A stretch of DNA of 64,000 nt from Atrina japonica (GCA_030159075.1 BROG01000645.1:270501-334500), one strand, 5' to 3'; counted from the first letter of the stretch, positions 11,001 through 22,165 are shown. Notes: a model not told the origin generated them from the letters alone. Numbers and translations are program-made.

Positions 11001-12110
11001 ATGGATTCTTCAAATATAGATGCAGTTCTTCGCACCTGGAACGACGAATACAGATGGAAAATGATTCCGAACACAGTTCTTCTTTCCATTGGATTAGTAT
11101 TCGGCTTCTTTGGCAATGGGATTGTTATTCTGATATATTCCTTAAAAATGAAAAATGGCAAAGATGATAGATATTTTATTCCATTTTTGGCTTTTTTGGA
11201 TATGCTTGCCAGCACATTTGGGATTATAGATTGTATGTTGAACAACTTTTTCTGGATCACGTATCCATCCGATCTGTTATGTAAAGGCATTGTTTTTCTA
11301 TCAGCATCTACTTCCGGTGCCTCTGCGCACATACTTCTGTCCATTTCTCTTTATCGTTTCCTAAGGATATGCAGACCTCATGGAAAGCAAATGACACTAT
11401 TTTGGCGACGATTGGCTCTTGGTCTGATATCTATTTTGTCAATTGCCTATGCACTGCCGGTCTTTGCCGTAGCAGGTATAGCCGATGTCGATGATAAATT
11501 TGGAAACAGAAACGTTACGGGATACTGTTGTGCGTTTGCTGGCGGTGAATATTCTGTTTACAAACTGATATACTTTTTTGTTTTACTTTTCTTCATCATA
11601 GCTAACATAGTTGCAACGTCATGTTTGTACATTCCCATAGGCTGGGTTATATATAAACGCTTCAAAAACAGAACACAAAATGATAATGATATATCTTCCA
11701 TACAAGGTTCGAAGTATGAGAATACAAATCCAACAGACACTCGAGGAACAGAAAGCTCGTTAACATTATGTGAAGTTAATTCAAAGGTAGTCAAAGGTGT
11801 TTTTCAGGAATCACCAACTAGGCAACAAAAACCTGCTCACAACTGCAAGAAAGCGCGAGCCAATTTCAATCAAATGTTTATGGCCGTTGTTATAATATAC
11901 GTCCTCTCATATATCCCTACTTTTGCTTTCATTATCATAGCGGGGGTTGATGAGCAATTCTGGTTCAGCCTCAATACTACGTTGTTGAACGTGTACTGGT
12001 CTCTTTCAAGAATGTTTATTGTTAACCATATTGTCAACCCTTTCATATATGGATATTTTGACATTCAATTCCGTCAGAAAATAACCAGGGTTCTTCGTAA
12101 ATGTCAGTAA
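11001..12110 (+). CDS. rhodopsin-class (class A) G protein-coupled receptor, intronless, orphan
   Basis: This 369-residue seven-helix receptor is encoded in a single exon from ATG 11001 to TAA. TM1 is about 23-47 with GNG at 38-40. TM2 is 58-82 with LAFLD, so the sodium-site Asp is D67. C94 at the top of TM3 can pair with C176 or C177 in extracellular loop 2. The DRY motif is YRF (118-120), followed by the usual IC-P (LRICRP). TM4 lacks the typical Trp. TM5 is about 187-213. Intracellular loop 3 (about 214-288) is long and polar. TM6 has SYIP (303-306) in place of CWxP, and TM7 ends in a canonical NPFIY (346-350). NVT 171-173 is a possible N-glycosylation site. There is no signal peptide and the C-tail is short, ending RKCQ. 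The receptor should sit in the plasma membrane and couple to G proteins. The ligand cannot be told; large lineage-specific orphan GPCR families are known in molluscs. The frame is intact with no sign of decay. Confidence 0.93.
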   Translation: MDSSNIDAVLRTWNDEYRWKMIPNTVLLSIGLVFGFFGNGIVILIYSLKMKNGKDDRYFIPFLAFLDMLASTFGIIDCMLNNFFWITYPSDLLCKGIVFLSASTSGASAHILLSISLYRFLRICRPHGKQMTLFWRRLALGLISILSIAYALPVFAVAGIADVDDKFGNRNVTGYCCAFAGGEYSVYKLIYFFVLLFFIIANIVATSCLYIPIGWVIYKRFKNRTQNDNDISSIQGSKYENTNPTDTRGTESSLTLCEVNSKVVKGVFQESPTRQQKPAHNCKKARANFNQMFMAVVIIYVLSYIPTFAFIIIAGVDEQFWFSLNTTLLNVYWSLSRMFIVNHIVNPFIYGYFDIQFRQKITRVLRKCQ

Positions 12111-12899
12111 TAGGTTTTTAACGAGTTTTCCCGTTCTTCATTGTTTCGTCATGACAAGAGGCAGGTAAACATTACATCCGGTTATGCAGTCCATCGCTTA
12201 TACAACCTGAACTGATCGGATATGATGCAGTAATAGATTCAGATTTGAAAAAAGAAGCCCACAGAAAAGTCATGTCACTTGATATTTTACAAGTAAAACT
12301 GAAGAAGTACCAAAGGATTTTCGAATTTCCAAGTCCATCTAATATTGGATTGGATCTCTACATAAAGAACAGATAAACGTCATTCCTCGCAGATAAACCA
12401 AATAGTAAGAATGTCGTCAATGTGAAAATATTGTATACCGGAACTGACGTTCTGTTCACATGATCTCAGTACAAACTATTCCGACAAAACTAAACGGTAT
12501 GGAACAACTGGAAAATTTCCTTTGAAACCATGAATATTCCGGTACGGGACGTTCTATGATAAGAGCATTATACGCCCCAGCTTAAAAAATACGAAACCAT
12601 TCATTTTACTTGTAACATCGACCGATAAAAAGATAAAAATATGAACATAAATATTTTTTCTGTTACAATAGTAACCAACAATGTGATGGATAAATACAGG
12701 ATAAAGTAATTTGTTTGAAATTGCTTGATTTATAAACATGTATTTACTTTACGTAATTGTTATAGATATTTAAAAATCGTAGTCTGAAATACTGAGATTA
12801 ATCACAAAGAAGCTGAATTTTTCAGACTTTAAAAAAAGAAATATACAAAAATTTATAGCAAACTTTCCCCTTTATTATTGCACATCTTCAGCTGCCTTC
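12111..12899. other. region 3' of the GPCR, nothing further recognised
   Basis: It presumably includes the receptor 3' UTR. I see no canonical AATAAA close to the stop codon and no other frame of substance. Confidence 0.4.
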
Positions 12900-13082
12900 C
12901 TAATGTGTCCAGTCAGCGATCCGTGTCATCATGTCACAACCGTCGCAAAAGATTCCGTCTCTCCAAATGAAACCTTGTGCGTTCGATGAAAAGGTCAAAT
13001 CAGCACAAATGGTGCATTTTACAGTTATACTTGTCCTTCGGAACTTGTGCCTCAGCTGGCGCTCAAAATACGTGACTTGAGG
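12900..13082 (-). CDS. possible 3'-terminal exon fragment with two CxxC-type pairs (weak)
   Basis: The minus-strand frame is open for 60 codons between a TAA at 13083-13085 and a TAG at 12900-12902. It contains KCTICADL, then GFIWRDGIFCDGCDMM, a C-x2-C ... C-x2-C arrangement like a small zinc-binding or disulfide module, and ends ADWTH. There is no ATG-initiated start and no family is recognised. The spacing and residue mix look more protein-like than neighbouring random frames. It could be a last exon or a pseudogene piece. Confidence 0.2.
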   Translation of the reverse strand, partial: PQVTYFERQLRHKFRRTSITVKCTICADLTFSSNAQGFIWRDGIFCDGCDMMTRIADWTH

Positions 13083-13137
13083 TTACAGCACTACTTTTTT
13101 ACTCATAGCTATGAATAGAATACAGGGGGTAAAACTG

Positions 13138-13465
13138 CATTTTTTGGCAAATAGCCCCCAAAAAAAAAACGAAACAAAATGCATCAAAAGTATTTAGACA
13201 GATATTTTCAGCAGGACAATATCTATCAACCCTGAAAGTTTCGGATGAGTCTGATGACCCGTTTTTTTAGTTGCTACACCTGAAATGTTGACTTTTAAGG
13301 ATTTTCGGATTTTTTTCGCTATTTTTACTAATATGATACAAAATGCATCAAAACTAACCGGCCAAAAATTATCAGCGGGACAAGATGTGCCAGCGTTGAA
13401 AATTTAGGAAGTATCTAACTTACTGATTTTGAGTTATAGCCCCTGAAATGTCAATTTTTAGCGAT
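13138..13465. repeat. diverged tandem duplication, about 165-170 bp
   Basis: The blocks aaaatgcatcaaaagtattt / cagcaggacaatat / acacctgaaatgttgacttt / ggattttcgg recur as aaaatgcatcaaaactaacc / cagcgggacaagat / cccctgaaatgtcaattttt / gcgatttcc. Two units are visible. Confidence 0.55.
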
Positions 13466-13779
13466 TTCCATAGTTTTCTGCTTATATTACCAAAACTATT
13501 ATATCTAGGTATATCAATCAAAAGTACAAATTGCAAATATGATCAGTAAAACTAAACTGTACAGGAATGATTTGGTAGCCAAAAGTTTTTCCCGTACATA
13601 TTGGCAAATTGTGAAGTTATATGAGTTATTATTCATATATGATTTTTCAACAATATTTTTTAAATAATTTAATACAAAAATAAAAAGCCTAAGGTAGCTC
13701 AAATTTTCAACTTTCATAAATTTCTAGGGTACATATAAATTCTGTCCCTTTCCCTTTTAAAGAATTAACAGGGGGGGGG

Positions 13780-14018
13780 GGGGGTTGGCCAGCTAGGTCT
13801 GTATGGAAGGTCTATTTCTAAGATACCCCAAATTTTCTGTTCTGTCAAAAACACAGTCGCCATCACAGGACATAGTTTAGCAGTGGACTCTATGGAGAAA
13901 AGCATATTTTTATCAACTCCTCTGAAACAACTGAAGCAAATTGAACCAAACTTGACAGGAATGATGTATGGAAGGTCATTTACTGCAATTGCCCAAATTT
14001 TCCCGATCTGCCAATACA

Positions 14019-14049
<31 letters not shown>

Positions 14050-14665
14050 ATTAAACCAAAAAACAAAACAAACAAAAAACCATGACATAATTTAACATTG
14101 GACCCTATAAGGAATGATATTTTGATCATCTTCTCTGAAACTACTGAAGCAAGTTGAACCAAACTTTGCAGGAATGATATATGGAAGGCCCTTTACTTAG
14201 ATTGCTAAAAATACTCGATTCGCCAAAAACATGACTGCCACTACAGTTTAATATTGGACCCCATGGGGAAAACATAATTTGATCATCTCCTCCTCTAAAA
14301 CGACTAAAGCATGCTGAACGAAACTTTACAGGAATGATGCATTAAGGGTCCTTTATTAAGATTGCTCAAATTGCACCAAAAAGCATGACCGCCAGCGCAA
14401 AACAATGTTTAACATTGAACCTAATAGGGTAAAACATTCAAAGATTTTCTTGACCTCTGAAACTACCAGGCCAGTTGGAAGCTAACTTAGTCACAACAGT
14501 ATTTGGTTGGTCCTCTGTAACATGGTGTTCAGCAGGTCTATATCCCCTCCAAGAAGTCTTCCAACGAGTAACGCAGTTTAACATTGGACTCTATGGGAAA
14601 CACATCTGAAACTGTTTTGCAACTGCTTTGAAACTAAACTTGGTCAGTATAGTCTAGGTGAGCTA
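13780..14665. repeat. diverged tandem repeat of about 180 bp, 4-5 units
   Basis: Each unit has three parts: gaaccaaactttgcaggaat, then atggaaggccctttactta, then a block with a gccgcca-like word followed by taacattggacyctatgggg and ctctgaaactactgaagcaa. Units begin near 13790, 13950, 14155, 14325 and 14495. From memory it resembles a repeat abundant in bivalve genomes. A G11 run and an (AAAT)n run interrupt it. Confidence 0.65.
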
Positions 14666-14799
14666 TACAGGCTTCTCTAGTTGTCGAACATATTGTTTTG
14701 GTTTTACCTTTGTTGCTGTAGAACTGCCACAATAAATTAGCAGGCATGTCATCTGTTTTTCTTTTGTTGTTCCTGTTATTTTGTTCGTAATACCACACA

Positions 14800-15625
14800 T
14801 TTATGTTGGCGATGTTATTATTTTTTTATTTGTATGTTTGTTGTTGTTTATTTTTTGTTTGTTTGTTTGTTTGTTTTTTTTGTTTTTTTTTTTGTAATAG
14901 CACAACCATCAATAGACAAGCCGCCGGTATGATATGTTGTCGCTATTGTTGTTATTTATTTAATTATTTTGTTTTGTTTTGGGTATTTTTGGCTTTTTTA
15001 TAGCACTAGTATTTCTACTGCCACAAAAGATAAATTGCCAAAACGAATATTGTCGATGTCCCCATAATACCATTAACGGCAGAAAATCAGTCGACGGTAT
15101 GAGTTTTGTTTGTGTGGGTGTTTCTTTTCTTTTTTCATTTATTTTGTTGTTTTATAATAGTTTTAGGTCAACTGTACAACTGTTTTTCTTTTTTGTTGTT
15201 GTTGTTTATTTGATATCTCGCTCTCTCTCTTTTGTAATATAACTACTGCCACGAAAGACAAATGGGTGATATGATTGTTGTTGTTGTTTTATCATAGCGT
15301 AAAGGCAAGACTACATGTCGATTGTATGATTGTTTTTCTTATTTTGTTGTTGTTGTTTATTTGATATCTCGCTCTCTCTCTTTTGTAATATAACTACTGC
15401 CACGAAAGACAAATGGGTGATATGATTGTTGTTGTTGTTTTATCATAGTGTAAAGGCAAGACTACATGTCGATTGTATGATTGTTTTTCTTATTTTGTTG
15501 TTTATTTATTCATTTTTTGTGTTTATTTTCTTTTTCTTTTTGTAAAATAACTTCTGCCACAAAACACAAAATGGCAATGTGATTGTTGTTGCTTTTTGTT
15601 ATAAGACACCTTGCTGACAGTATGA
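14800..15625. repeat. T-rich tandem repeat, including two near-identical 151-bp units
   Basis: The word ttgatatctcgctctctctc at 15210 recurs at 15361. The surrounding 151-bp units (about 15187-15337 and 15338-15488) are almost identical, including ataactactgccacgaaaga and aaaggcaagactacatgtcg. Weaker relatives lie on both sides (near 14890, 14995 and 15535), each with a ctgccac-type core. Frames through it are Phe/Val-rich artefacts. Confidence 0.75.
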
Positions 15626-16084
15626 CTGGTATAGCATGAGCGCAATTACAGTTTGAGTTATTTTTATGCAATTAAATTTCTATTTTTTCTTTCTAAAAGC
15701 ACAAATATTTATTTTTGATATTATAAAAATTTCCAAAAACCATTCTAAAATGATAATTTTTTCTCTCTATATCAGTACATTAAGTGATAAATTTAAACTT
15801 TTCCTTATGTTTCACCGCTTCATTTTCTCCTGAAAAATAATTATATTGGTTCAATAAACCGTGGAAGTATTTCTTATTTCTGTCTTATTTTCCTATTTTG
15901 GAGCATAATTAGTTTGTTTGTCTACCCTAAAGTGAAAAAAAATTTCAAAACTCAATCTTCTGAATTTGTCAATTTGTAATTATTTTTTGTGCAAAATATA
16001 ATTTATTTTCCCGACATTGGTCAACATATTACACAGGTTAAAGTAATTACAAGTTTATTGTCTGTTTTATTTTAGACCTTCCTT

Positions 16085-16215
16085 ATCTTTATTATAAAGT
16101 TAAGTCATTTTCGGCCTTGTATGATACCAATTTCTGATTCGGAAACTACATCTTTTTTAAAATTCTAGATACTCTGATGAAGACCAGTTGACAGAATTGA
16201 TCGTCTTTGGCAACT
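16085..16215 (+). mobile_element. retrozyme relic, plus orientation, with dead hammerhead
   Basis: The stretch cggccttgtatgataccaat ... ctgatgaagaccagttgaca ... tgatcgtcttt matches the antisense of the retrozyme units at 30041-30808 across the same interval. The hammerhead remnant has CTGATGA at 16174-16180, but the second core reads GAATTG instead of GAAACG, and the stem I halves no longer pair. It should be inactive. Confidence 0.55.
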
Positions 16216-16540
16216 TTTTTGGCCAATTCTGGGTAAAAAGAAAATCTATGATTTCCTAAGCGTGCAACATTTATACATGATACGTACTATAGTTATTTGG
16301 AAGTATTGGAATTTCATTCTTTGTAGCTAATAATGTAGCTGGCCCTTTTCTGACGGAGTTTTGCAAGAGATTGTTTTTAAAATATTTTCATATCTTAAGA
16401 TTTTTTAATGTTAAAAGTTTTGAAAGATTTCTAGTTTCATCATATTTTACTATCTAACTGCATACTGTACAATATTTTTTTTTTTGCTTAAGTGTGTTAG
16501 AAGAAAGGAAATAATACCGATATAAAGTTCAAAGAAGACA

Positions 16541-16583
16541 TATTCTGTCTGATGAGCCGTAAGGCGAAAGCGCTCACTGAATA
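16541..16583 (+). ncRNA. type I hammerhead ribozyme motif, distinct sequence
   Basis: Stem I is TATTCTGT (16541-16548) paired with ACTGAATA (16576-16583), with one U-U mismatch in 8 pairs. The core CTGATGA is 16549-16555. Stem II is GCC/GGC closed by a GTAA tetraloop (16556-16565). The core GAAA is 16566-16569. Stem III is the palindrome AGCGCT with no room for a loop, so it would need a dimer. Cleavage is predicted after C16575. All conserved core positions are present. The stems differ from the minus-strand hammerheads elsewhere in the window. Confidence 0.65.
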
Positions 16584-16589
16584 AAGCAA

Positions 16590-16700
16590 GTTTAAGAGAA
16601 AGTGGTATCATACAAGGTCAAATAATAAATCTAAAGTATAGCTGAAATCCATCTAAGAATAACCACTGTAAAAAGATGACTATCTTAACTTTAGAAAATA
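16590..16700 (-). mobile_element. retrozyme body fragment
   Basis: The stretch aaagtggtatcatacaaggt ... ctaaagtatagctgaaatcc ... aaccactgtaaaaagatgac matches the body of the units at 8281-8400 and 30141-30250 in the same orientation. It lies directly beside the plus-strand hammerhead at 16541-16583 and is inverted relative to the relic at 16085-16215. Confidence 0.65.
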
Positions 16701-16805
16701 GCAGGAAGTTCCGTATTGTCAGATTATGTCTCAGGTAATTTAATCGACGATTTTTTCTATTTATTGATTGTATTCGTGGTTGCTCAGAAAGAAGGAAATA
16801 AAATA

Positions 16806-16983
16806 CAGTGCAATCTCGTTATTTCGAAATCGAATGAGTCGAAATTCCGCATATATCGAAGTTGAACCGGTCCCGATATTGATAGATAAAAAAACGTTAA
16901 TTAAATTTCTGTTATCTCGAATTCCGCATATCTCGAAGGAATAGGGGTGATCCCATGAACTTCGAGACAACGAGATTCTACTG
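16806..16983. mobile_element. 178-bp MITE with pogo/Tigger-like ends, TA duplication
   Basis: TA (16804-16805) is followed by CAGTGCAATCTCGTTATTTC. The other end is GACAACGAGATTCTACTG, followed by TA (16984-16985). Internal words cgaaattccgcatatatcga and cgaattccgcatatctcgaa form a second dyad. CAGT...ACTG ends with a TA duplication are typical of pogo-type Tc1/mariner elements. It has no coding capacity. Confidence 0.75.
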
Positions 16984-17556
16984 TATCTGTGTTTACATGA
17001 AGAATTTATCTTGATTCTGATATCAGTATGTAATAACGTATCATCAGGGATCCTGTGTACGCTTATCATACGTTTATTTATAAAACATATAAACATTTAA
17101 TGTACAGTCAATACTAAGGAATGAATTATCACTAATATTTAATTTTTAATGTATTTAACTTAACAAAGCATACCATAATGCATTCCCGGTGCTGCAAGAT
17201 TTTTCGAAAGATTATGAATAAGTATGTCGACATTCTTATGTACAGCGAAACAAACAACACTGTTTCCTTCCTGTAGCTAAAATTGGTTTCTGATAACATA
17301 AACAAGAAAGACTTTGTGAAGCTGGCAATATATAAAATATATAATAATAATAGATAAACACAAAGTATGCTTTTGTAGATGAATGTATCGACGTTTACCC
17401 ATGAGAAGCGATGTTCTTTTCTCGACTTTTGTTTCGCAAACATTAGACAAAGAACGTGAAACTAATGTCTGCCTTATCCGCAGCTGTATTTCCTTTCCTT
17501 GCCATTCATGCAAACTCTCAAAAATGTCATTATTGTCTCAAAATTGCATTTTAAGC

Positions 17557-17668
17557 CACGCTCAATATTTTTTAGTTATATGGTGGCGGTCAGTTTTTAT
17601 TACTGGGGGAAGAGGACCTGGTTACAGTGTAACCAGAGAGAGACCATCGGCATTCCGCAAGTAAATTA
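17557..17668 (-). mobile_element. SINE-1 fragment (3' body)
   Basis: The antisense SINE-1 body is present: cacgctcaatattttttagt, tatatggtggcggtcagttt, ttattactgggggaagagga, then cttccgcaagtaaa-like cattccgcaagtaaa. The tRNA-like head is missing. Confidence 0.7.
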
Positions 17669-17718
17669 TTGTCTCATATACCTTATTCGACTGTATATCA
17701 TTTTCTTCACAAAGGCAC

Positions 17719-17858
17719 GTTTCAGGAACCCGAAGGTGCCATGTATGAAATACATTTTATTTGGCGGCCGTCACATAATTATCTGGTCACTTAAAAATGT
17801 GGTGATCGCCATTAAAAATATATTTCATACGTGGCACCTACGAGCTTCCGTAGAAACA
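17719..17858. repeat. 140-bp imperfect hairpin
   Basis: The arms are ggtgccatgtatgaaatac ... ttggcggccgtcacat and atgtggtgatcgccat ... atttcatacgtggcacc. Weaker outer pairing extends from gtttcaggaa to ttccgtagaaac. The centre is near 17788. It is probably a foldback MITE; no target duplication is obvious. Confidence 0.6.
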
Positions 17859-18147
17859 TTATCGACAGTATGTGAATTGCTTACACTTAGTATAATTGTT
17901 GCATCGTACTTGACATCTATGCTGTCACAGAGAGTGTGACCGATCGACATTGAAAGCTCCCTAGTCTATGCACCTGATATCATCTATTGGTTTCCATTGA
18001 TGAATCATATATAAGAAATGCCATTTAAAGAAAAATAAACAGCTCCAGTTCCACGTATGGTTGGCGTGATATTTTCTGGATGAATTGTTTTTCTACCCCA
18101 ATAAATTTACTATGCTTACCAAAATTATAATAATTAAATATATATAA

Positions 18148-18149
18148 GG

Positions 18150-18197
<48 letters not shown>
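18148..18197. repeat. (TA)n microsatellite
   Basis: A continuous TA run of about 50 bp. Confidence 0.97.
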
Positions 18198-18199
<2 letters not shown>

Positions 18200-18834
18200 T
18201 GTTTGATTTTCTCTAAATGGCGTTTTACGTCACACTCAGTTAAATGGTAGTACTCAGTGGCACACTGCAATATACAAGATCAATATAACGACGATGAAAT
18301 TTGCAAAATGTTGACATTATACGCGATTTTGAATATCCTGGCGACAACAACTTACCAGGAGGCTCTCGGACCATCTGCGTGATATTGACACTATATGCAT
18401 CAGCATTGACTTATAGCTTGATTGCTCATTTCCTGTTTATAAGTAAAATGCCCCGGAAGGAAATGTATGTATTAGATTTTGTGTTCTGGTTTATTTTTAT
18501 AGTTCCTTGTGATATACCGCATTCACACATTTACGTTATTGGCCCTATAAATTGACAAAACGTCGATGATTCTCCGAAATATCAAATTAACTTGCCATAA
18601 CTACCTTTTTCCTGTCATTCTTGATATATGTATGTGTCATAATGTCGATGAGTGGGTGTACATTTCACCATAATATTGATATCAAAACATAACTCTATGC
18701 AAAGTGAAATTATGACCTTATTATTACGGGGCATTCCGTCAAAATTCCACAATGGAAGCGTATCGGTTTTCCGCTGCTTTGGAGAAGCTGATTCAACAAA
18801 TTTACTCGCACAGATGTATTAACTTTGGACTCAC

Positions 18835-18950
18835 AGCGAGTGCGACCGGTCAACAGGAGACGGTTACTCCTCCATGACACCTGATCCCATCTCTGTTTTT
18901 CCAGAGTCTTGTGTATGCCCAGTGTTCCCCAGATTTGTATATTGTCTTGT
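18835..18950. repeat. dispersed repeat B copy, inverted
   Basis: The words gaccggtcaacaggagac, ttactcctccatgacacctg, atcccatctctg and agatttgtatattgtc are the reverse complement of the blocks at 6575-6745. Confidence 0.6.
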
Positions 18951-19534
18951 TAACATACTGACAATTTAATGTACTGACGATTAATATTTTGAACAAGTAT
19001 GTGTGATTTTTATATTTTATCATTCCTTCACATGACAGTGATATTCATTTTCAAGCTGACCAGACAAAGATTATTTATTTTAATCAGTTTCTTTGCCTTT
19101 GTGATCACAAATATTAGTATAAATAATTTTATGTCATGTAATTATTCCAGACTGACATTTACATTCGCTGTTTTTTGTTTCACGAGATCCTGATAACAAA
19201 GATAATAATGTAAATTTAAATTACAAGTTACTTCTCTGATGGAAGGGAATAAGATTTGTAAAGCTATTTACTACACTAATTGAGTGAAGGTAGACGTATA
19301 GAATGACTGACCAATGTCGGAATTCCAACTGATGAGATTTTATAATCGATCAGATGGTTTCTTTTCTCTTTTCTTGTGGTGGATTTGTCTCAAGCAGTGT
19401 CATTACTCCGTTTCCCTCATTAACTTGAATGGTGTTTTTCAGTAACATCGTTTCTTCCAGTTTTAACGATGGAGGAAAGAACACGGTAACAATGTACCCG
19501 GGATGAAATCATCGGCTTTTGGCATATTTCTCAC
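18951..19534. other. no gene recognised
   Basis: AT-rich sequence with only short frames. No repeat family was identified here. Confidence 0.45.
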
Positions 19535-19650
19535 CCCCCAAAAAAAATCAGCATGGGTTCCAGCTGGTCTTCTGTAATGGCTAGAGGTTTGAGACTTCAA
19601 GGTTTAAAGTGCGATGTTCTAACCACTCGAGCATGGAAGCACCCACTAAT
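19535..19650 (-). mobile_element. SINE-1-like tRNA head fragment
   Basis: On the minus strand there is an A-box-like stretch, ctcgagtggttagaacat, followed by gcactttaaacc and ctggaacccatgctgatt. The last part matches the head-body junction of the SINE-1 copy at 25861. The body is absent beyond it. Confidence 0.5.
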
Positions 19651-20346
19651 CTTCTATAATCTTAGAATGTGTAGATCCCAGTGGGTGTCGTCCTGGGTCT
19701 GGCACCATAAAACTTGAGAATTTACTCAAGTCTGAGAATATTCTCAATTTGGCCTTCTCAGCCAATCATATTTCAGGATTTGTCAAAGCTGAGTAAAATA
19801 TTTAGACTTAAGTAATTTTTTCATTTGTATGTTGCCAGACCAAATTAAAACAAATGTAAAAGTATGGCTTATATAGCACATGAGTTGTACCAAGCCAGCT
19901 TCCAGCTCGTTGTTTGTTTGGCCTCTATGATCAGGCATCACAGAATTGAACATCAACTGTTCATTGAGGACTAATAAGCCCTCTAAAACTATTTCCTAAT
20001 TTGGGAGTTTAAGAATGAGGTTGTGTGTAAAGGTAGTTGTTACATTAACTAAGAATACAAGATACAGGATTTTATTTTCTCATTTGTTGTATTTCACATT
20101 TTCAAGAATAACCAGGACATTAATAAATACATTTTAAAAATTTTAAACCTGAATCTCTCTCTCTCTCTCTCGTTAATAATTTGTATGAATTTACATACAT
20201 TTCTAACAGGATGACAGTAACTTCCTCTTCAGTAACTGTTATAGATAAGTTTAACTTTAATGAAGTAAACTTTTAATGTAACACTAGTATCTAAAGTCAA
20301 AAGATGACTAAATGGAGGGCCTATATATCAAATTATCAATTTATTT

Positions 20347-20536
20347 TTGTTGTATTGTTGTTTAACGTCCCACTCAAGAATCTTTCACTCATATGGAGAC
20401 GTCACCAAATGCCGGTGAAGGGTTTCAAATATTGGCCTATGCTCGGCACTTACGGTCCTTGAGCAGTAAGGGTTGTTTAACGTGCCGACACCTACTGCGA
20501 CACGAGACCTCGATTTTTACTGTCTAAGTCGGGCTT
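20347..20536 (-). mobile_element. SINE-2 copy, 5'-truncated
   Basis: The antisense SINE-2 body is present: ttgtttaacgtcccactcaa, atggagacgtcaccaaatgc, cggtgaagggtttcaaatat, gcctatgctcggcactta, and on to the dinucleotide-poor end near aagtcgggcttgc. The tRNA-like head is missing. Confidence 0.8.
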
Positions 20537-21668
20537 GCTCATGAAATGATAGATATATTATCAAAATGCAAAAAGAAAACAAAATGAAATAAAATAGATA
20601 AGTTAATATGCTTACAAAATGCATAAATAAAACGAAATATAAACAAATAAATAAACAAAATTTTAAATAATATTTTGAATTAATTTCAATAAATGGTTAC
20701 TGTTATTTTCATTTCAGTGAATTAATGTCAAAGTCGGTTTAATTTTCATAAACATTAAACCAGTGCACTCATAATCTTTCAGTAAAATTTTTACAATAGG
20801 ATATTTATAGAAAAATTCAATACATATATATCACAAAATTCTTTATGTATTTTCTGGAAACTGATTTTTGATAGGTGTTACATATGTAAAAGTATTTTTG
20901 ACATACATATGTGTGCAGTTTTATTAAATTCCCGATGTGAGCAAAATTTTTACCATTAGTAGTACGGGTCCCCGGATGTAGTAGGAATAAAAAATGTGAA
21001 CTTCTCTATATATCAACGGAATAATTTTTTAAGATATTGATTTGCCACCTATGTCATCACCTGTATATGTGTTTGTGTTTTTGTGTGTCTATGTATTTGT
21101 CTCTATATCATTTTTATAAGTAATATTACTTATTCAAATTTGCAAACAGTAAAAACCAAATGCTCCCCATTTCTTCCATAAATGTAGATCCGCATTGAAC
21201 ATCTATGGAAGAACAAAGCGCAAATGACGATTCATAATCATACATGCCGGAAAAACAAATAAAAATTACGAATTTGTAGGGCAAACACTTTAGAGGAAAA
21301 AAACAAAAAAGCATAAAACATTAAACGAAAATATGTAGGGCAAACAGCCGCAAACACTTTAGAGAGAAATTAAAACAAAAAAGCATAGTCCTATGACATT
21401 AAACCTAAAATATACAAAAACCCAGGGTGAACAGCCGCTCTAATCATACCACCAACTCAACGTCATATTCAGCAAGGTTCTGAATTCTGCACAAATTTGT
21501 TTTAAAATTGGTTGAACTTAAAATACCCTATATAAATATTTAGACCAAATGTAAGGCAACAGAAAAATAAATAAAAACAATAATGACCAAGATGGCACAA
21601 CTCATATTTTTGTTAAAACCAGGAATATATTTTATTTTTGTGTAGGGAGCATTCATTGGCATTGACTC

Positions 21669-21960
21669 ATAAGTGATATCACCAATTCGAATAGGTGATA
21701 TAACTTTACAAAACGAATAGGTGATATCACTCATTCAAATAAGTGGTATCACTTATATGAATAGGTGATATCACTCATTCATTTTGAACAGTTGATACAA
21801 CTTATTCGAATAGGTGATATCACTGATTCGAATAGGTGATATCACTCATTTGAATAAGTGATATCACTTAAGAATTTTTAAAAGTGATATCACCTATTTG
21901 AATACGTGATATCACCTTTTTGAATGAGTGATATCACTGATTCGAAAGAGTGACATCACT
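21669..21960. repeat. 22-bp double-palindrome satellite, 13 units
   Basis: Thirteen cores of the type AGTGATATCACT (variants gtgatataac, gtggtatcac, ttgatacaac, gtgacatcac) alternate with ATTCGAAT-type spacers. Both halves of the unit are palindromes, so the unit equals its own reverse complement and the array has a dyad about every 11 bp. It breaks once, at ttaagaatttttaaaa (about 21868-21884). It lies among AT-rich sequence with no gene. Confidence 0.85.
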
Positions 21961-22165
21961 AAATGGTAATAAAAAGTAAAACGGCGCCCCATAATTATCA
22001 ACCAGGGTAAGCCAGCGGCTGTGTCTGACACCAGCCGCTCCTTGTGGCATCTGCAAATTGGTATATCTTGAAGGTAAATGTATTACCAAAATAAAAACAT
22101 TCATAAGAAATGAAATTTAAACAAAGATATTTTAACACAGATTTTTTAAATTTGAAATTTCTTGT

